From the NCBI RefSeq assembly GCF_009905615.1, contig NZ_JAAAKW010000011.1, forward strand, positions 124,001 through 188,000: 64,000 nt of DNA. Reading direction: 5' to 3'. This document shows, piece after piece, positions 50,480 to 59,955 of the stretch (positions are counted from its first letter, which is position 1; each line of letters begins with the position of its first letter). The DNA is from Pseudomonas sp. SLFW. GTDB lineage: Bacteria; Pseudomonadota; Gammaproteobacteria; Pseudomonadales; Pseudomonadaceae. Below the pieces are notes generated by a model. That model had not been told where the DNA came from. It saw only the letters and a program-made list of their open reading frames with translations, and made no database searches. A program made the position numbers and the translations under genes.

Positions 50480-50495
50480 CACATAAGCTTATGTG
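50480..50495. promoter_or_regulatory. 16-bp perfect palindrome before the sulfonate binding-protein gene
   Basis: CACATAAGCTTATGTG is a perfect palindrome, 70 bp upstream of ATG 50409 and 24 bp after the LysR stop. It is a candidate operator for the binding-protein/monooxygenase operon, or it may help end the LysR transcript; there is no U-run. Confidence 0.5.
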
Positions 50496-50518
50496 GGTTC
50501 AACGGACCACCCGAACGC

Positions 50519-51427
50519 TCAAAACAGCGCCTTCTCCTCCAGCATCTGCAACAGTCGCTCGACCGCCACCGATGGCTGCCGATCGGCGCGCACCAGCATG
50601 TGCGCCTCTGCGGTTTCGAACACCTCGCTGCGGGTGCGGAGCGCGACAAGGCTGCCGTCGGCGACTTCATCTGCCACGGCGTGGGACGACAGAAAGGTCA
50701 CGCCAAGCTGCGCCTTCACGTAGCTTTTAAGGGTGGCGATGGAGTTGGTCACCAGGCTGGATTCGAACTGCACACGGTCGTGGTATTGCGCCAGTTTGAC
50801 CAGGTTGCTCAGACCAAAGCCGTTGGACATCATCCCCACCGGATAGGGGCAAACGTCGCTCAGGGCCAGCGGCTGTTTTTTCCGGGTCAGGGGATGGCCA
50901 GGCCAGGCGATCACGCACATGGGCTGTTTGCGTTGCATGACGGTGCGCACGGCCGGGTCGATGGGCGGGCGATAGGCCAGGCCGAGGTGGGCCTGGTCGT
51001 TGGCGAGCATGCGCACGGTGTCCACTGCGTTGGCGAATTCCAACGTCACCTTCAGCTTGGGGTGTTGCTGGCAGAAATCCTGAAGCACCCAGCGCACCAA
51101 TTCCTCGCGAAAACCTTCCCCCGCAACGATATGAATTTCGCCACGCTCCAGCCCCTGCAGTTCAGAAATCTGGGTCAGCAGCAGCGTTTCACTGGAGCGT
51201 CGTTCGCGGCAATGGTTGATCACCAGCTCGGCGGCTTCGGTCGGAATGACGCCTCGGCCGTGGCGCTGGAGCAACTGCACACCCAGCTCGCTTTCCAGCT
51301 GATGAATTTGCCGGCTGACCACCGACGCTTCGACATTCAGATGGTCTGCCGCGCCGCGTATCGAGCCGGTTTCTGCCACGGCGAGAAAGTAGTGCAAACG
51401 TCGTTCACTCAGGCCAATTCTTTGCAC
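50519..51427 (-). CDS. LysR-family transcriptional regulator
   Basis: The 302-residue LysR protein has an N-terminal winged helix (about 8-65; RRLHYFLAVAETGSIRGAAD) and a substrate domain. GTG 51427 has GGAG upstream. It is divergent from the MFS/M20 genes at 51591-54149 and upstream of the sulfonate operon on its own strand, so either or both may be targets. No CysB-type signature could be fixed by eye. Confidence 0.85.
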   Translation of the reverse strand: MQRIGLSERRLHYFLAVAETGSIRGAADHLNVEASVVSRQIHQLESELGVQLLQRHGRGVIPTEAAELVINHCRERRSSETLLLTQISELQGLERGEIHIVAGEGFREELVRWVLQDFCQQHPKLKVTLEFANAVDTVRMLANDQAHLGLAYRPPIDPAVRTVMQRKQPMCVIAWPGHPLTRKKQPLALSDVCPYPVGMMSNGFGLSNLVKLAQYHDRVQFESSLVTNSIATLKSYVKAQLGVTFLSSHAVADEVADGSLVALRTRSEVFETAEAHMLVRADRQPSVAVERLLQMLEEKALF

Positions 51428-51590
51428 AGTCGGTGTCTCCTGACCGTTGACTAAAAGGCAACGCTCGCCAGCGAGTATTGCTATTGTTCGCAGTCTTCAT
51501 CCTTCTCATACTTTGTGTCAATCGGGCGATGCCAAGCTCATCGGTTCCAGACAACAAGAACAACAACGCAGAGTGTTCGAGGACATCACC

Positions 51591-52916
51591 ATGGCTTACG
51601 CCGCAACGCTGATTACCGTGTCACCCCCGGATGACGGGGCTTTGGGGAGGATGTACCGCAAGATCAGTTGGCGGCTGCTGCCGTTCCTGTTGCTGTGTTA
51701 TTCGCTGGCCTATCTGGATCGGGTCAACATCAGTTACGCCAAGATCGCGATGCAGCAGGAGTTCGGTCTCACCGACGCCGCTTACGGGCTGGCCGCCGGG
51801 ATTTTCTTCATCGGCTACGTGATGTTCGAAGTGCCGAGCAACCTGTGGCTGGCGCGGGTGGGGATTCGCAAGACCCTCAGCCGCATCATGCTGTTGTGGG
51901 GCGTGGCCTCGACGTCGATGCTGTTCGTCCATGACAGCACCACCTTTTACGTATTGCGTTTCTTTCTCGGGGTGTTCGAGGCCGGATTCGCCCCCGGCAT
52001 GATCCTCTACCTGACGCTGTGGTTTTCCGGCAAACGCCGGGCGCAGGTCATGGCGTGCGTGTTGTTGGCGGGGCCGGTGTCGAATATCGTCGGCGGGCCG
52101 TTGTCCACCTGGATCATGCAAGCCTTCGCCGGGACCCAAGGGCTGGAAGGCTGGCAGTGGATGTTCATCCTGGAAGGGGCGCCATGCATCCTCTTGGGGG
52201 TGGTCGCGTACTTCTTTTTGAGTGATTCACCCGCCCAGGCGCCGTGGCTGAGCACAGAAGAAAAACAGTGGTTGGCGAACGATCTCGAACAGACGCCGCC
52301 GTCGAAACAGCACACCTTTGCGGCGGCGTTGAAGGACTGGCGGATTTATGTGATGGCGCTGATTTACTTCTGCCTCATCTGCGGGCTTTATACGGTCAGC
52401 TTCTGGTTGCCGACCCTGCTGCGGGATGCGGGCGTGAAGGACATTGTCGACATCGGGCTGTACTCGGTCATTCCGTACAGCGCCGCCATTGTGGCGATGA
52501 TGATCAACGCCCGGCGCTCCGACCGGCTCAGCGAGCGGCGATGGCACGGCGCGGTGCCAGCGTTCATGGGGGCCGGTGGTCTGGTCCTGACCGGTTTCAG
52601 CAGCGGCAACCTGCCGCTCGCCCTGGGGAGCATCACGTTGGCGACCTTATCGACCTATGCCGCTTATGCCGTGTTCTGGGCGAGGCCTTCGACCTACCTG
52701 AAAGGCACTGCGGCGGCGGGCGGCATTGCGTTGATCAACAGCATCGGCGCGTTCGGCGGCTTTGTCAGCCCGTCCATCATCGGTTTCCTGAAAACCCTCA
52801 CGGGTTCGTTTGTCACCGGGATGGCCGCGATGGCCGCGCTGTTGGTCATTGGCGGTGTCTGCACGCTGGCCCTGCGTTTGCCAGCGCCTGCGATACCTCA
52901 AGCCGATGCGCCTTGA
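51591..52916 (+). CDS. MFS transporter, anion:cation symporter (ACS) family
   Basis: The 441-residue carrier has twelve segments; RVNISYAKIAMQQEFGLTDAAYG and EVPSNLWLARVGIRK are typical of the ACS family, which takes up organic anions (phthalate, galactonate and others). GAGGA precedes ATG 51591. It is 48 bp upstream of the M20 hydrolase, so the imported compound is probably an amide cleaved in the cytoplasm. Divergent from the LysR gene. Confidence 0.88.
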   Translation: MAYAATLITVSPPDDGALGRMYRKISWRLLPFLLLCYSLAYLDRVNISYAKIAMQQEFGLTDAAYGLAAGIFFIGYVMFEVPSNLWLARVGIRKTLSRIMLLWGVASTSMLFVHDSTTFYVLRFFLGVFEAGFAPGMILYLTLWFSGKRRAQVMACVLLAGPVSNIVGGPLSTWIMQAFAGTQGLEGWQWMFILEGAPCILLGVVAYFFLSDSPAQAPWLSTEEKQWLANDLEQTPPSKQHTFAAALKDWRIYVMALIYFCLICGLYTVSFWLPTLLRDAGVKDIVDIGLYSVIPYSAAIVAMMINARRSDRLSERRWHGAVPAFMGAGGLVLTGFSSGNLPLALGSITLATLSTYAAYAVFWARPSTYLKGTAAAGGIALINSIGAFGGFVSPSIIGFLKTLTGSFVTGMAAMAALLVIGGVCTLALRLPAPAIPQADAP

Positions 52917-52964
52917 TCGGCATGATTCACGCACTTTCATTTCTTATCGTCAGGTATGTTTCGG

Positions 52965-54149
52965 ATGAACACTGAACCCCATTACTGCGAAATCGACGAC
53001 CTCCAGCCCATGACGGATGAGCTGACCCGGATACGCCGCCACATTCACCAGCACCCGGAAATGGCCTATGAAGAGTTCGAAACCGCCGCGCTGGTGGCAG
53101 GCAAGTTGCGCGCGTGGGGGTATGACGTCACTGAAGGCGTAGGCGAAACCGGCGTCGTCGGCACGCTGACAGTGGGCAGTGGCAAGCGTATCGGCCTCCG
53201 GGCGGACATGGATGCCTTGCCGCTGACCGAGCAGACTGGCCTGCCTTACGCCAGTGTTCATGCGGGAACCATGCACGCCTGCGGTCACGACGGTCACACC
53301 ACCATGTTGCTGGGGGCGGCTGAATACCTGGCGCGCACCCGGAATTTCAACGGAACGGTGCACCTGTATTTCCAGCCTGCCGAGGAGAAGGGATTCGACA
53401 GCGGCGCGCAGCGCATGGTGAACGACGGGCTGTTCGAGCGCTTTCCCTGCGACGCCGTGTTCGGCCTTCACAACCATCCGGGAGAGGCGCCGGGCACCTT
53501 TCTGTTTCGCAGTGGTGCGTTCATGTCGGCGAGCGACAAAGTGGCGATCACCGTGCACGGCCACGGCGGTCACGCGGCCCGGCCGCACCTGACGGTGGAC
53601 CCCATCGTGGTGGCGTCGAGCATCGTCATGGCGCTGCAGACCGTCGTCGCGCGCAACGTTAATCCGGTAGAACCCGCGGTGGTCACCGTCGGTTTGTTGC
53701 AGGCGGGGGTGGCCAACAACGTCATCTCCAACAGCGCCTATCTGGAGCTGAGCATTCGTTCGTTCAGCAAGCCCGTGCGCGCGCTGTTGAAGGAACGTGT
53801 GCAGGCACTGGTTCACGCGCAGGCCAGCAGCTACGGGGCCACGGCGACCATCGATTACATGGAAGGCTACCCGGTGATCGACAACACGCCCGCTGAAACC
53901 GAGTTCGCCTTGCAGGTTGCCCGTGAACTGGTGGGCGACGCGCACATCATTCCCCACGCTGACCAGCTCATGTCCAGCGAAGACTTCGCTTACATGCTGG
54001 AACAGCGGCCCGGATGCTTTCTGCGGCTGGGCAATGGCGTGGGAGAAGACGGCTGCATGGTTCACAACCCGGCGTACGACTTCAATGACAAGAACCTGCC
54101 CATTGGCGCGGCGTATTGGGCACGTCTGGTGGAGCGGTATCTGAGCTGA
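52965..54149 (+). CDS. M20-family amidohydrolase (hippurate/IAA-amino-acid hydrolase group)
   Basis: The 394-residue metallo-aminoacylase has the metal-binding HACGHDGHTTMLLG (about residues 103-116), RADMDALPL and QPAEEKGFDSGAQ, typical of the M20D subfamily that cleaves N-acyl amino acids, hippurate or indole-acetate conjugates. ATG 52965 is used, though ATG 52956 is possible. Coupled with the MFS transporter; substrate unknown. Confidence 0.88.
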   Translation: MNTEPHYCEIDDLQPMTDELTRIRRHIHQHPEMAYEEFETAALVAGKLRAWGYDVTEGVGETGVVGTLTVGSGKRIGLRADMDALPLTEQTGLPYASVHAGTMHACGHDGHTTMLLGAAEYLARTRNFNGTVHLYFQPAEEKGFDSGAQRMVNDGLFERFPCDAVFGLHNHPGEAPGTFLFRSGAFMSASDKVAITVHGHGGHAARPHLTVDPIVVASSIVMALQTVVARNVNPVEPAVVTVGLLQAGVANNVISNSAYLELSIRSFSKPVRALLKERVQALVHAQASSYGATATIDYMEGYPVIDNTPAETEFALQVARELVGDAHIIPHADQLMSSEDFAYMLEQRPGCFLRLGNGVGEDGCMVHNPAYDFNDKNLPIGAAYWARLVERYLS

Positions 54150-54158
54150 AGCCCCGGA

Positions 54159-55388
54159 TCATTTCCCCGCGTGCTGATCGGCCTCAAGGATCGAGGTCAC
54201 GGCGGCGGGGCGACGTTCTTTGGCAAACCACCACCCTGCACCGCCGCCCAAGAGACTCGCCAGCACCGCGAGGATCAGGACCACGGGTTGCGTGCCCAAC
54301 GGCGCCGCGAGCAGCGCCACTAGCAGACCGGCAAACGGCTGCGAGAGGTTGTTGAGCAGGGTGATCACGCCCACGGTTTTGCCGAAGTCCTGAGCGGGAA
54401 TCACGCGCTGACGGGTGGTGCGCATGTAGACGTTGAAGACCTTGTCGAACGCGACGATCAGCAGAAACCCCAGGCCGTAGCCCAGCAAATTCGGGCTCAG
54501 TGCACAGACGAAAGCGCCCACGGCGATCATCGAATACCCGGCTCCGCCCAACAGCCGCAAGGGCAGCGAAACGCGCGCCAGCACGAACAGAATCAGGATC
54601 GTGGCCACCGCACCCGCCGCCTGCAACCCGGCGTAGTGGTCCTTGTCGGCGCCGTAATCGCCGATCACCATGGCCGCCGAAGTGGCCAGGGTCACGCCGA
54701 CGATCAGGTTGACGCCCACGGCCAGCGTGATGATCTTCTTCAGTTCCGCCCGATCCCGGATGTGCCCGAAGGCCACTCTCAACGGTTGCAGCCAGAGGCC
54801 TTGAATGGGCTCGAACACCTCAAGGGTGACGTGGCTGAGGCGCTGCCACATCAGCATGCTCAGGTCAGCCAGCAAAAACAGCCCGGCGATGCCCAGCACC
54901 ACCCAATGCCAGGGCCAGACTTCCAGCACCAGAGCCGCCAGCAGTGGCCCGAGGACCAGCCCGGTCTGGTCGGCGATCTGCGAGTAAGACAGCGTTTGGG
55001 TGTAGCGGTAGTGCTGAAAAATGTGAGGCATCAGCACTTCCCGCGCCATGACCCCCTGGGTCGTCAGCACCCCGCAGAGTGCCGACAGCGCCACCAACCA
55101 GCCGATCCCGCCGAAGACCCCGTAAAGCGCCATCGCCAGCAGACACAGCACGGCGCGGTACACCTGGCTGATGTGCAGGATTCTGACCGGAGGGTATTTA
55201 TCGCAAAGCGCCCCGCACACGGGAAACGCCAGAAACCGCGGCAGCGACTCGACGGAAAACGCCAGCCCGGCCCAAGCGGCGCTTTGGGTGGTCTGGAACA
55301 CCACCAGCGGCACGATGAACAGCAGAATCTGATCCGCCAATCGAGACAGAAACAGCGACATGAAAAAGGCGAGGTAATCCTTGCGCAC
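54159..55388 (-). CDS. MFS transporter, possibly for small metabolites (12 TM)
   Basis: The 409-residue carrier has roughly 12 segments. GTG 55388 is selected because AGGAGGT lies 6 nt upstream; the frame to 55439 adds an Arg-rich tail. LSRLADQILLFIVPLVVFQTT at the first helix is a general MFS feature, as in macrolide-efflux-like proteins. It converges with the M20 gene. Function unknown. Confidence 0.75.
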   Translation of the reverse strand: MRKDYLAFFMSLFLSRLADQILLFIVPLVVFQTTQSAAWAGLAFSVESLPRFLAFPVCGALCDKYPPVRILHISQVYRAVLCLLAMALYGVFGGIGWLVALSALCGVLTTQGVMAREVLMPHIFQHYRYTQTLSYSQIADQTGLVLGPLLAALVLEVWPWHWVVLGIAGLFLLADLSMLMWQRLSHVTLEVFEPIQGLWLQPLRVAFGHIRDRAELKKIITLAVGVNLIVGVTLATSAAMVIGDYGADKDHYAGLQAAGAVATILILFVLARVSLPLRLLGGAGYSMIAVGAFVCALSPNLLGYGLGFLLIVAFDKVFNVYMRTTRQRVIPAQDFGKTVGVITLLNNLSQPFAGLLVALLAAPLGTQPVVLILAVLASLLGGGAGWWFAKERRPAAVTSILEADQHAGK

Positions 55389-55512
55389 AGTGACCTCCTG
55401 GTGGTGAGCAGCGCGGGCGGGTCGATTCGGACGGGCCATCCCTCAACCGCCGACGGGATTATGCCTGCAGGCGACCTGTACGACGATGCCGATCACTCAC
55501 GACCCTCGCCGC

Positions 55513-56424
55513 TCAAACGCCCTCTGCTGGCGGCGACTGCTGGAACCGTTCGCTCAGAAAGTCCAGCAACGCACGCACCCTCGGCGCCAGATACCGGTTG
55601 CGCGGATACAGCGCGTACACCGGGGTTTCGGCGGTTTGCCATTGGGGCATCACCTGTTTCAAGCGCCCGGCGGCGAGGTCGGCGCGGATGTCCCAGATCG
55701 ACTTGAGGGCGATGCCGTGTCCATCAATGGCCCATTGCCGAGCGACCGCCCCGTCGTTGGTTTCACGCGCCGCCTCCAGAGGCACCTTGAACAGCGCGGT
55801 TTCATCCTCCCGTTGCAGGCGCCACTCGCTCGACCACCCTGTCTGGCCAGAAACGATGTGGTCGAAATTCGCCAGTTGATCGGGATGCGTCGGTACGCCT
55901 TTGCGCTGCAAATAATCGGGCGCGGCGCACAGCACGCGGTGATTGGCGGCCAGCGGTCGGGCGATCAGCGAGCTGTCCGGTGGCACGCCGAAGCGGATCA
56001 CCAGATCGACATCGTCGGTGATCAGGTGCGACAGGGAATCGGACAGCAGCAGCGCGGGCACGACCTGCGGGTAAAGGCGGGTGAATTCATCGAGCCAGGG
56101 GTTAAGCACGTTGCGGCCGAAATCCGAGGTCGCGGAGAGACGAACCTTGCCGCGTATTTCCTTTTTTTCAGCGGACAGCGCGGCGCGGGCGTCGTCCAGC
56201 GATTGCAGCGCCAATCGGCAGTGCTGCAAATACAGTCGGCCTTCATCGGTGAGCCGGAGCTGGCGGGTGGTGCGTTCGAAGAGACGGGTAGCGAGTGAGC
56301 TTTCGAGCTTGAGCAGGCGGGCGCTGGCAGCGGCGGGGGACAGGCCCAGTTTGCGGCCTGCGGCAGAAAGACCACCCAACTCGGCGGCTTCGACGAACAG
56401 GCGGATCGCGTCCAGGTTGTCCAT
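55513..56424 (-). CDS. LysR regulator divergent from old yellow enzyme
   Basis: The 303-residue LysR has N-terminal HTH (LFVEAAELGGLSAAGRKLGL) and a CrgA-type effector domain. It is divergently arranged with the OYE gene at 56535, as is common for nemA-like genes, and probably regulates it in response to electrophiles. 110 bp separate the starts. Confidence 0.85.
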   Translation of the reverse strand: MDNLDAIRLFVEAAELGGLSAAGRKLGLSPAAASARLLKLESSLATRLFERTTRQLRLTDEGRLYLQHCRLALQSLDDARAALSAEKKEIRGKVRLSATSDFGRNVLNPWLDEFTRLYPQVVPALLLSDSLSHLITDDVDLVIRFGVPPDSSLIARPLAANHRVLCAAPDYLQRKGVPTHPDQLANFDHIVSGQTGWSSEWRLQREDETALFKVPLEAARETNDGAVARQWAIDGHGIALKSIWDIRADLAAGRLKQVMPQWQTAETPVYALYPRNRYLAPRVRALLDFLSERFQQSPPAEGV

Positions 56425-56534
56425 GATTCTTCCGTTATTTTTGAAAATCCATCAAAGCCTAACCCAATTATCAAACGCAGTCGCTGATCGCAGACTGAGC
56501 CCATCTTCTCTCACTGGCTCAGGACACACCGATC

Positions 56535-57638
56535 ATGACGACCTCTTCGAACCTGTTCACGCCCATCGACTTCGCGGGCCTGAGTGCCCCACACCGTGTG
56601 GTGATGGCCCCGATGACCCGAGCTCGTAGCTCCCAGCCTGGCGACATCCCCAACGCGCTCAACGCGCAGTATTACGCTCAACGCGCGTCGGCGGCGCTGA
56701 TTGTCACCGAAGCTTCGCAGATTTCCACCCAAGGCAAAGGCTACTCCTTCACGCCCGGCATCTATAACGACGCCCAGCAGGAAGGCTGGCGCGGGGTGAC
56801 GGACGCGGTGCACGCCGAAGGCGGCCGGATCTTCCTGCAACTCTGGCATGTGGGGCGGATGTCTCACCCGGACTTTCATCAGGGCGAGTTGCCGGTGGCA
56901 CCGTCCGCCGAACCCTTCGAAGGGCAGATCTGGAAAGTCGACCCGGCGACCGGGCAGGGCACGATGGTCGATTCACCGACACCACGGGCGTTGAGCCGCA
57001 GCGAGATTGCCCAGATCGTCGACGACTTCCGTCAGGCGGCCCGCCGTGCCATTCGGGCCGGTTTCGATGGGGTCGAGATTCACGGCGCCAATGGCTACTT
57101 GGTGGATCAGTTCCTGCGCACCACCTCGAACAAACGCACTGATGAATACGGCGGGTCCCGCACTAACCGTCTGCGGTTTCTCCGGGAAGTGGTCGATGCG
57201 GTCGTTGACGAGATCGGCGCCGAACGCACGGCCATTCGCCTGGCGCCGTTTCTGACGGCCCGGGGCATGGACTGCCCCGACATCCTGCCGACCATCCTCG
57301 ACGCTGCCGAATACCTGCAAGGCAAGGGCATCGGCTACCTGCATCTGGTCGAAGCGGATTGGGACGATGCGCCGGTGATCACTGAAACGTTCCGTCGGGC
57401 GATTCGCGAGCGGTTCACTCGCCCGATCATCGTCGCAGGCAACTACGACGTCGCTCGTGCCGAGTGGGTGATCGCTCAGGGGTATGCGGACTTGGTGGCG
57501 TTCGGCAGACCGTTCGTGGCCAACCCTGACTTGCCGCGACGCCTGGCGCACGACTTGCCCCTGGCGGCACTCGACCCCGCCACGTTGTTCGGCGGCGCGG
57601 CCCAGGGCTACAGCGATTACCCTTCCGCAGCCAAGTAA
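56535..57638 (+). CDS. Old yellow enzyme-type ene-reductase (NADH:flavin oxidoreductase)
   Basis: The 367-residue FMN enzyme of the OYE/NemA-XenB family reduces activated alkenes and nitro compounds. The sequence VVMAPMTRARSSQPGDIPN, HVGRMSHPD, GFDGVEIHGANGYLVDQF and the end AFGRPFVANPDL are family features; the HGAN motif holds the substrate-binding His and Asn. Divergent LysR at 55513 is the likely regulator. It could remove quinone-like or nitro compounds in soil or plants. Confidence 0.92.
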   Translation: MTTSSNLFTPIDFAGLSAPHRVVMAPMTRARSSQPGDIPNALNAQYYAQRASAALIVTEASQISTQGKGYSFTPGIYNDAQQEGWRGVTDAVHAEGGRIFLQLWHVGRMSHPDFHQGELPVAPSAEPFEGQIWKVDPATGQGTMVDSPTPRALSRSEIAQIVDDFRQAARRAIRAGFDGVEIHGANGYLVDQFLRTTSNKRTDEYGGSRTNRLRFLREVVDAVVDEIGAERTAIRLAPFLTARGMDCPDILPTILDAAEYLQGKGIGYLHLVEADWDDAPVITETFRRAIRERFTRPIIVAGNYDVARAEWVIAQGYADLVAFGRPFVANPDLPRRLAHDLPLAALDPATLFGGAAQGYSDYPSAAK

Positions 57639-57671
57639 AACGCAGGAGGTCTGACGTGCAGCGGCAGGGCG

Positions 57672-57875
57672 CTAATCGATGCGCGCAGCCGCTGCTTTCA
57701 GCTGTTGAACAGAGGAATGAATGCCCCGAATATTCCCGGCGATTTCCGTGTGGGTCTGGTGGGGCTGACGAAACGTGGCGTAGGCCAGATGGCCCGCCAT
57801 CGACTGAGACAGGCGTTCAAGATGAACGGCGGTTTCTTCAAGGTCGCGTTTGATCGCAGGTAGGGGTACGAGCAC
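57672..57875 (-). CDS. Small helical hypothetical protein
   Basis: The 67-residue protein has an amphipathic helical look (VHLERLSQSMAGHLAYATF). GTG 57875 is preceded by AGAGG. It converges with the OYE gene. No family recognised; codon usage looks coding, but the size leaves doubt. Confidence 0.45.
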   Translation of the reverse strand: MLVPLPAIKRDLEETAVHLERLSQSMAGHLAYATFRQPHQTHTEIAGNIRGIHSSVQQLKAAAARID

Positions 57876-58207
57876 TATGGGCCTCTGGTGTGTACGTTCT
57901 GAAGCAGTCAGTGGTCACCGATCCGTTGACCTCTACGTCCGTCCGCTTTCACAGCACCAGCGTGTCCCGTGGGCATCCTCGGTTTGACGACACATCGGTT
58001 GGCTTGGCTCACAGCCAGCCTCCATAGTGAGCGGGAGCGTAGCTGATTGCCATCATACTTAAGGATACAGACCCGACCTTGACGTGCCGGTTTGCGACCT
58101 TTCGGGCCTACCGGTGCCATTCGTCCATCTTGCGGCACTCCTGGATGCGGGGCATTTCCGATGGGTATATGCGTGGATATCCCATGCTGTGAGGATGGAG
58201 AATCGAG
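57876..58207. other. Intergenic region, no feature seen
   Basis: About 330 bp between a small minus-strand gene and a small plus-strand gene. No convincing frame with a ribosome site, no tRNA-like fold and no long repeat was seen. The last 20 bases hold the site for the next gene. Confidence 0.5.
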
Positions 58208-58501
58208 ATGGAGATGAATCCCGACGCGCCCGGCAATGTTTCGCAGAAAGGCGTGAACAGCCAGGCCGACAATGAGACCGGTTTCGATCATCGCGCTGGC
58301 ACTCGCCCGGCTGAACCCACTTCAGGTGAAAAACCGCGCAAGATCGACCCTGATCTGGGATTCGATCCAGAATCCCCAGACGCTTCCGATCCCGCCGTTG
58401 ACCCATTGCACCCGGCCCGGACCAGCAATGACCCGGTGCCGTCGGCGGATCGGTCGAACCGCGATGATTCGAAACCATCCCTGGGGGGTCGGGGCATCTA
58501 G
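58208..58501 (+). CDS. Small acidic, disordered hypothetical protein
   Basis: The 97-residue protein is rich in Asp, Pro, Asn, Gly and Ser, with DPESPDASDPAVDPLHP-like low-complexity stretches, so it is probably disordered. ATG 58208 follows GGAGAATCGAG. A terminator pair lies 45-70 bp downstream, supporting a real transcript. Similar small proteins in pseudomonads are stress-associated, but I cannot name a family. Confidence 0.5.
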   Translation: MEMNPDAPGNVSQKGVNSQADNETGFDHRAGTRPAEPTSGEKPRKIDPDLGFDPESPDASDPAVDPLHPARTSNDPVPSADRSNRDDSKPSLGGRGI

Positions 58502-58505
58502 TCCG

Positions 58506-58570
58506 AACCGCGCCTGGCGTTGCGCGGTTTGGCAGCGCACAGTGAAGCCCGGCACCTGTGTCGGGCTTTT
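58506..58570 (+). terminator. Tandem hairpins after the acidic small gene
   Basis: First, AACCGCGC (58506-58513) with GCGCGGTT (58522-58529). Second, AAGCCCG (58545-58551) with CGGGCTT (58562-58568) followed by TT. The second is a typical rho-independent terminator. Confidence 0.65.
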
Positions 58571-58686
58571 CCATTCTGTACAGCAGCAACGCGCAAGCAT
58601 TCCATACGGCTTTTCGGCAACGCGCTAGAATCACGACGGCGCTCGATACCGGGCAGGCGATCCCCTTTCTCACGTGACCGAACCCC

Positions 58687-59268
58687 ATGATGCTGTGGCT
58701 GTATAACCTCAAAAAACATCTCAAACCGGCCGAGTACACACGGCTGCTCAGCACTCACGACCTCGGCAAAAAGAAAAGCAACCGTCTTTTAAGCAAGACA
58801 GGCGTTGTGACCGCGGGCAATGCGGTCATCCGCCCACCGTTCTATTTCGAACGGGGCCGCATCACCTTGGGCAGGAACGTTTTGATCAACGCCGGTTGCG
58901 TCTTTCTGGATCAGGCAGGCATTACCATCGGCGCCGACGCGATGCTCGGGCCGCAGGTGCGTCTTTGCACCACCACCCATGACTTGAACCCTGCGCTGCG
59001 CCACAGCCACACCCGTTCATCACCGATCAGCATCGGCGCAAACGCGTGGATTGGCGCGGGCGTGGTGATCCTGCCGGGCATCAGCATCGGCGAGAACAGC
59101 GTGATTGGCGCCAACAGCGTGGTGAACACGGACGTTCCGGCGAATGCGCTGTATACCGGCAGTCCGGCCCGGTTCAAGAAATGGCTGACGCTGGATTCGA
59201 GTCGGGAAAACGGTGATCCATTCACGGAGCTGAATCGCGTTTTGAACGGCGATGCGACCCCTGGATAA
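58687..59268 (+). CDS. Left-handed beta-helix acyltransferase (maltose/galactoside O-acetyltransferase-like)
   Basis: The 193-residue protein has hexapeptide repeats from about residue 50 (ITLGRNVLINAGCVFLDQAG, ISIGANAWIGAGVVILPGIS) and the TTHDL motif with catalytic His. Acetyl-CoA transfer to a sugar hydroxyl is the family reaction. The start is one of two adjacent Met codons. Isolated gene; the acceptor is unknown. Confidence 0.85.
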   Translation: MMLWLYNLKKHLKPAEYTRLLSTHDLGKKKSNRLLSKTGVVTAGNAVIRPPFYFERGRITLGRNVLINAGCVFLDQAGITIGADAMLGPQVRLCTTTHDLNPALRHSHTRSSPISIGANAWIGAGVVILPGISIGENSVIGANSVVNTDVPANALYTGSPARFKKWLTLDSSRENGDPFTELNRVLNGDATPG

Positions 59269-59372
59269 GCCCTCGACACGTTAAACCTGTACACGCGTCC
59301 GCGGTTGTTCAGTCTTTCGGAACGAATTATCCCGAGCACCGGTCAACCTTTTTCACCCCCCTTGAACACGGA

Positions 59373-59732
59373 ATGTCCATGAGCAAGATGATCGATAACC
59401 TCACCGAAACCCTGAGCGAGGACCTCTATGAAAAGACCCGCGCGCAGCTCAACACCTTTATCAATGAAACCAATGCGTTGCTTGCGGCGGGTGATGCCCT
59501 GCACGAAGACCGCACAAGTCAGGCCCACGCGCGTTTGATCGCATTCCTCAAAGACGCTGCCACACGCGGTGAAACGGTGTATGAACGTGACTTCCTCCCT
59601 GAGCAGCCACCGCTGACCCGTGCGCTCGATGAAGCCAAGGTGTTCGTCAAGGCCAACCCTTGGGCGGCCGTTGCGGCGGCAGCAGGTGTTGGCCTGGTCG
59701 TGAGCATTTTGCTCAACCGCCGGCAACCCTGA
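59373..59732 (+). CDS. DUF883 family protein (ElaB/YqjD-like)
   Basis: The 119-residue protein has a charged helical N-terminal two-thirds and a C-terminal membrane segment (ANPWAAVAAAAGVGLVVSIL) ending in NRR. This is the inner-membrane, ribosome-associated stress protein family. ATG 59373 (MSMSK) is used; a second Met follows. An AAAGGAG site just after its stop suggests another coding region downstream, now apparently not conserved. Confidence 0.85.
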   Translation: MSMSKMIDNLTETLSEDLYEKTRAQLNTFINETNALLAAGDALHEDRTSQAHARLIAFLKDAATRGETVYERDFLPEQPPLTRALDEAKVFVKANPWAAVAAAAGVGLVVSILLNRRQP

Positions 59733-59955
59733 AAGGAGATCTGTCGTGATGCGTGGTCGCGGTATCGCAACAATGCGCAGAGGGCCAGGAGGCCGATTTT
59801 CGCTGTCCAACGCCTACAAACGGTGTGAGGGCGCGCGGCTATTTTCTCCCCGGTACTGGCTGGTCTATGGCTCGCCCAGTGTGGTCACCGCGGGAGGCCT
59901 CGGTGTCTATCTGACGCCGGGCGACGAACTGCAGAAATATCTAGGGGGGCGGTGC

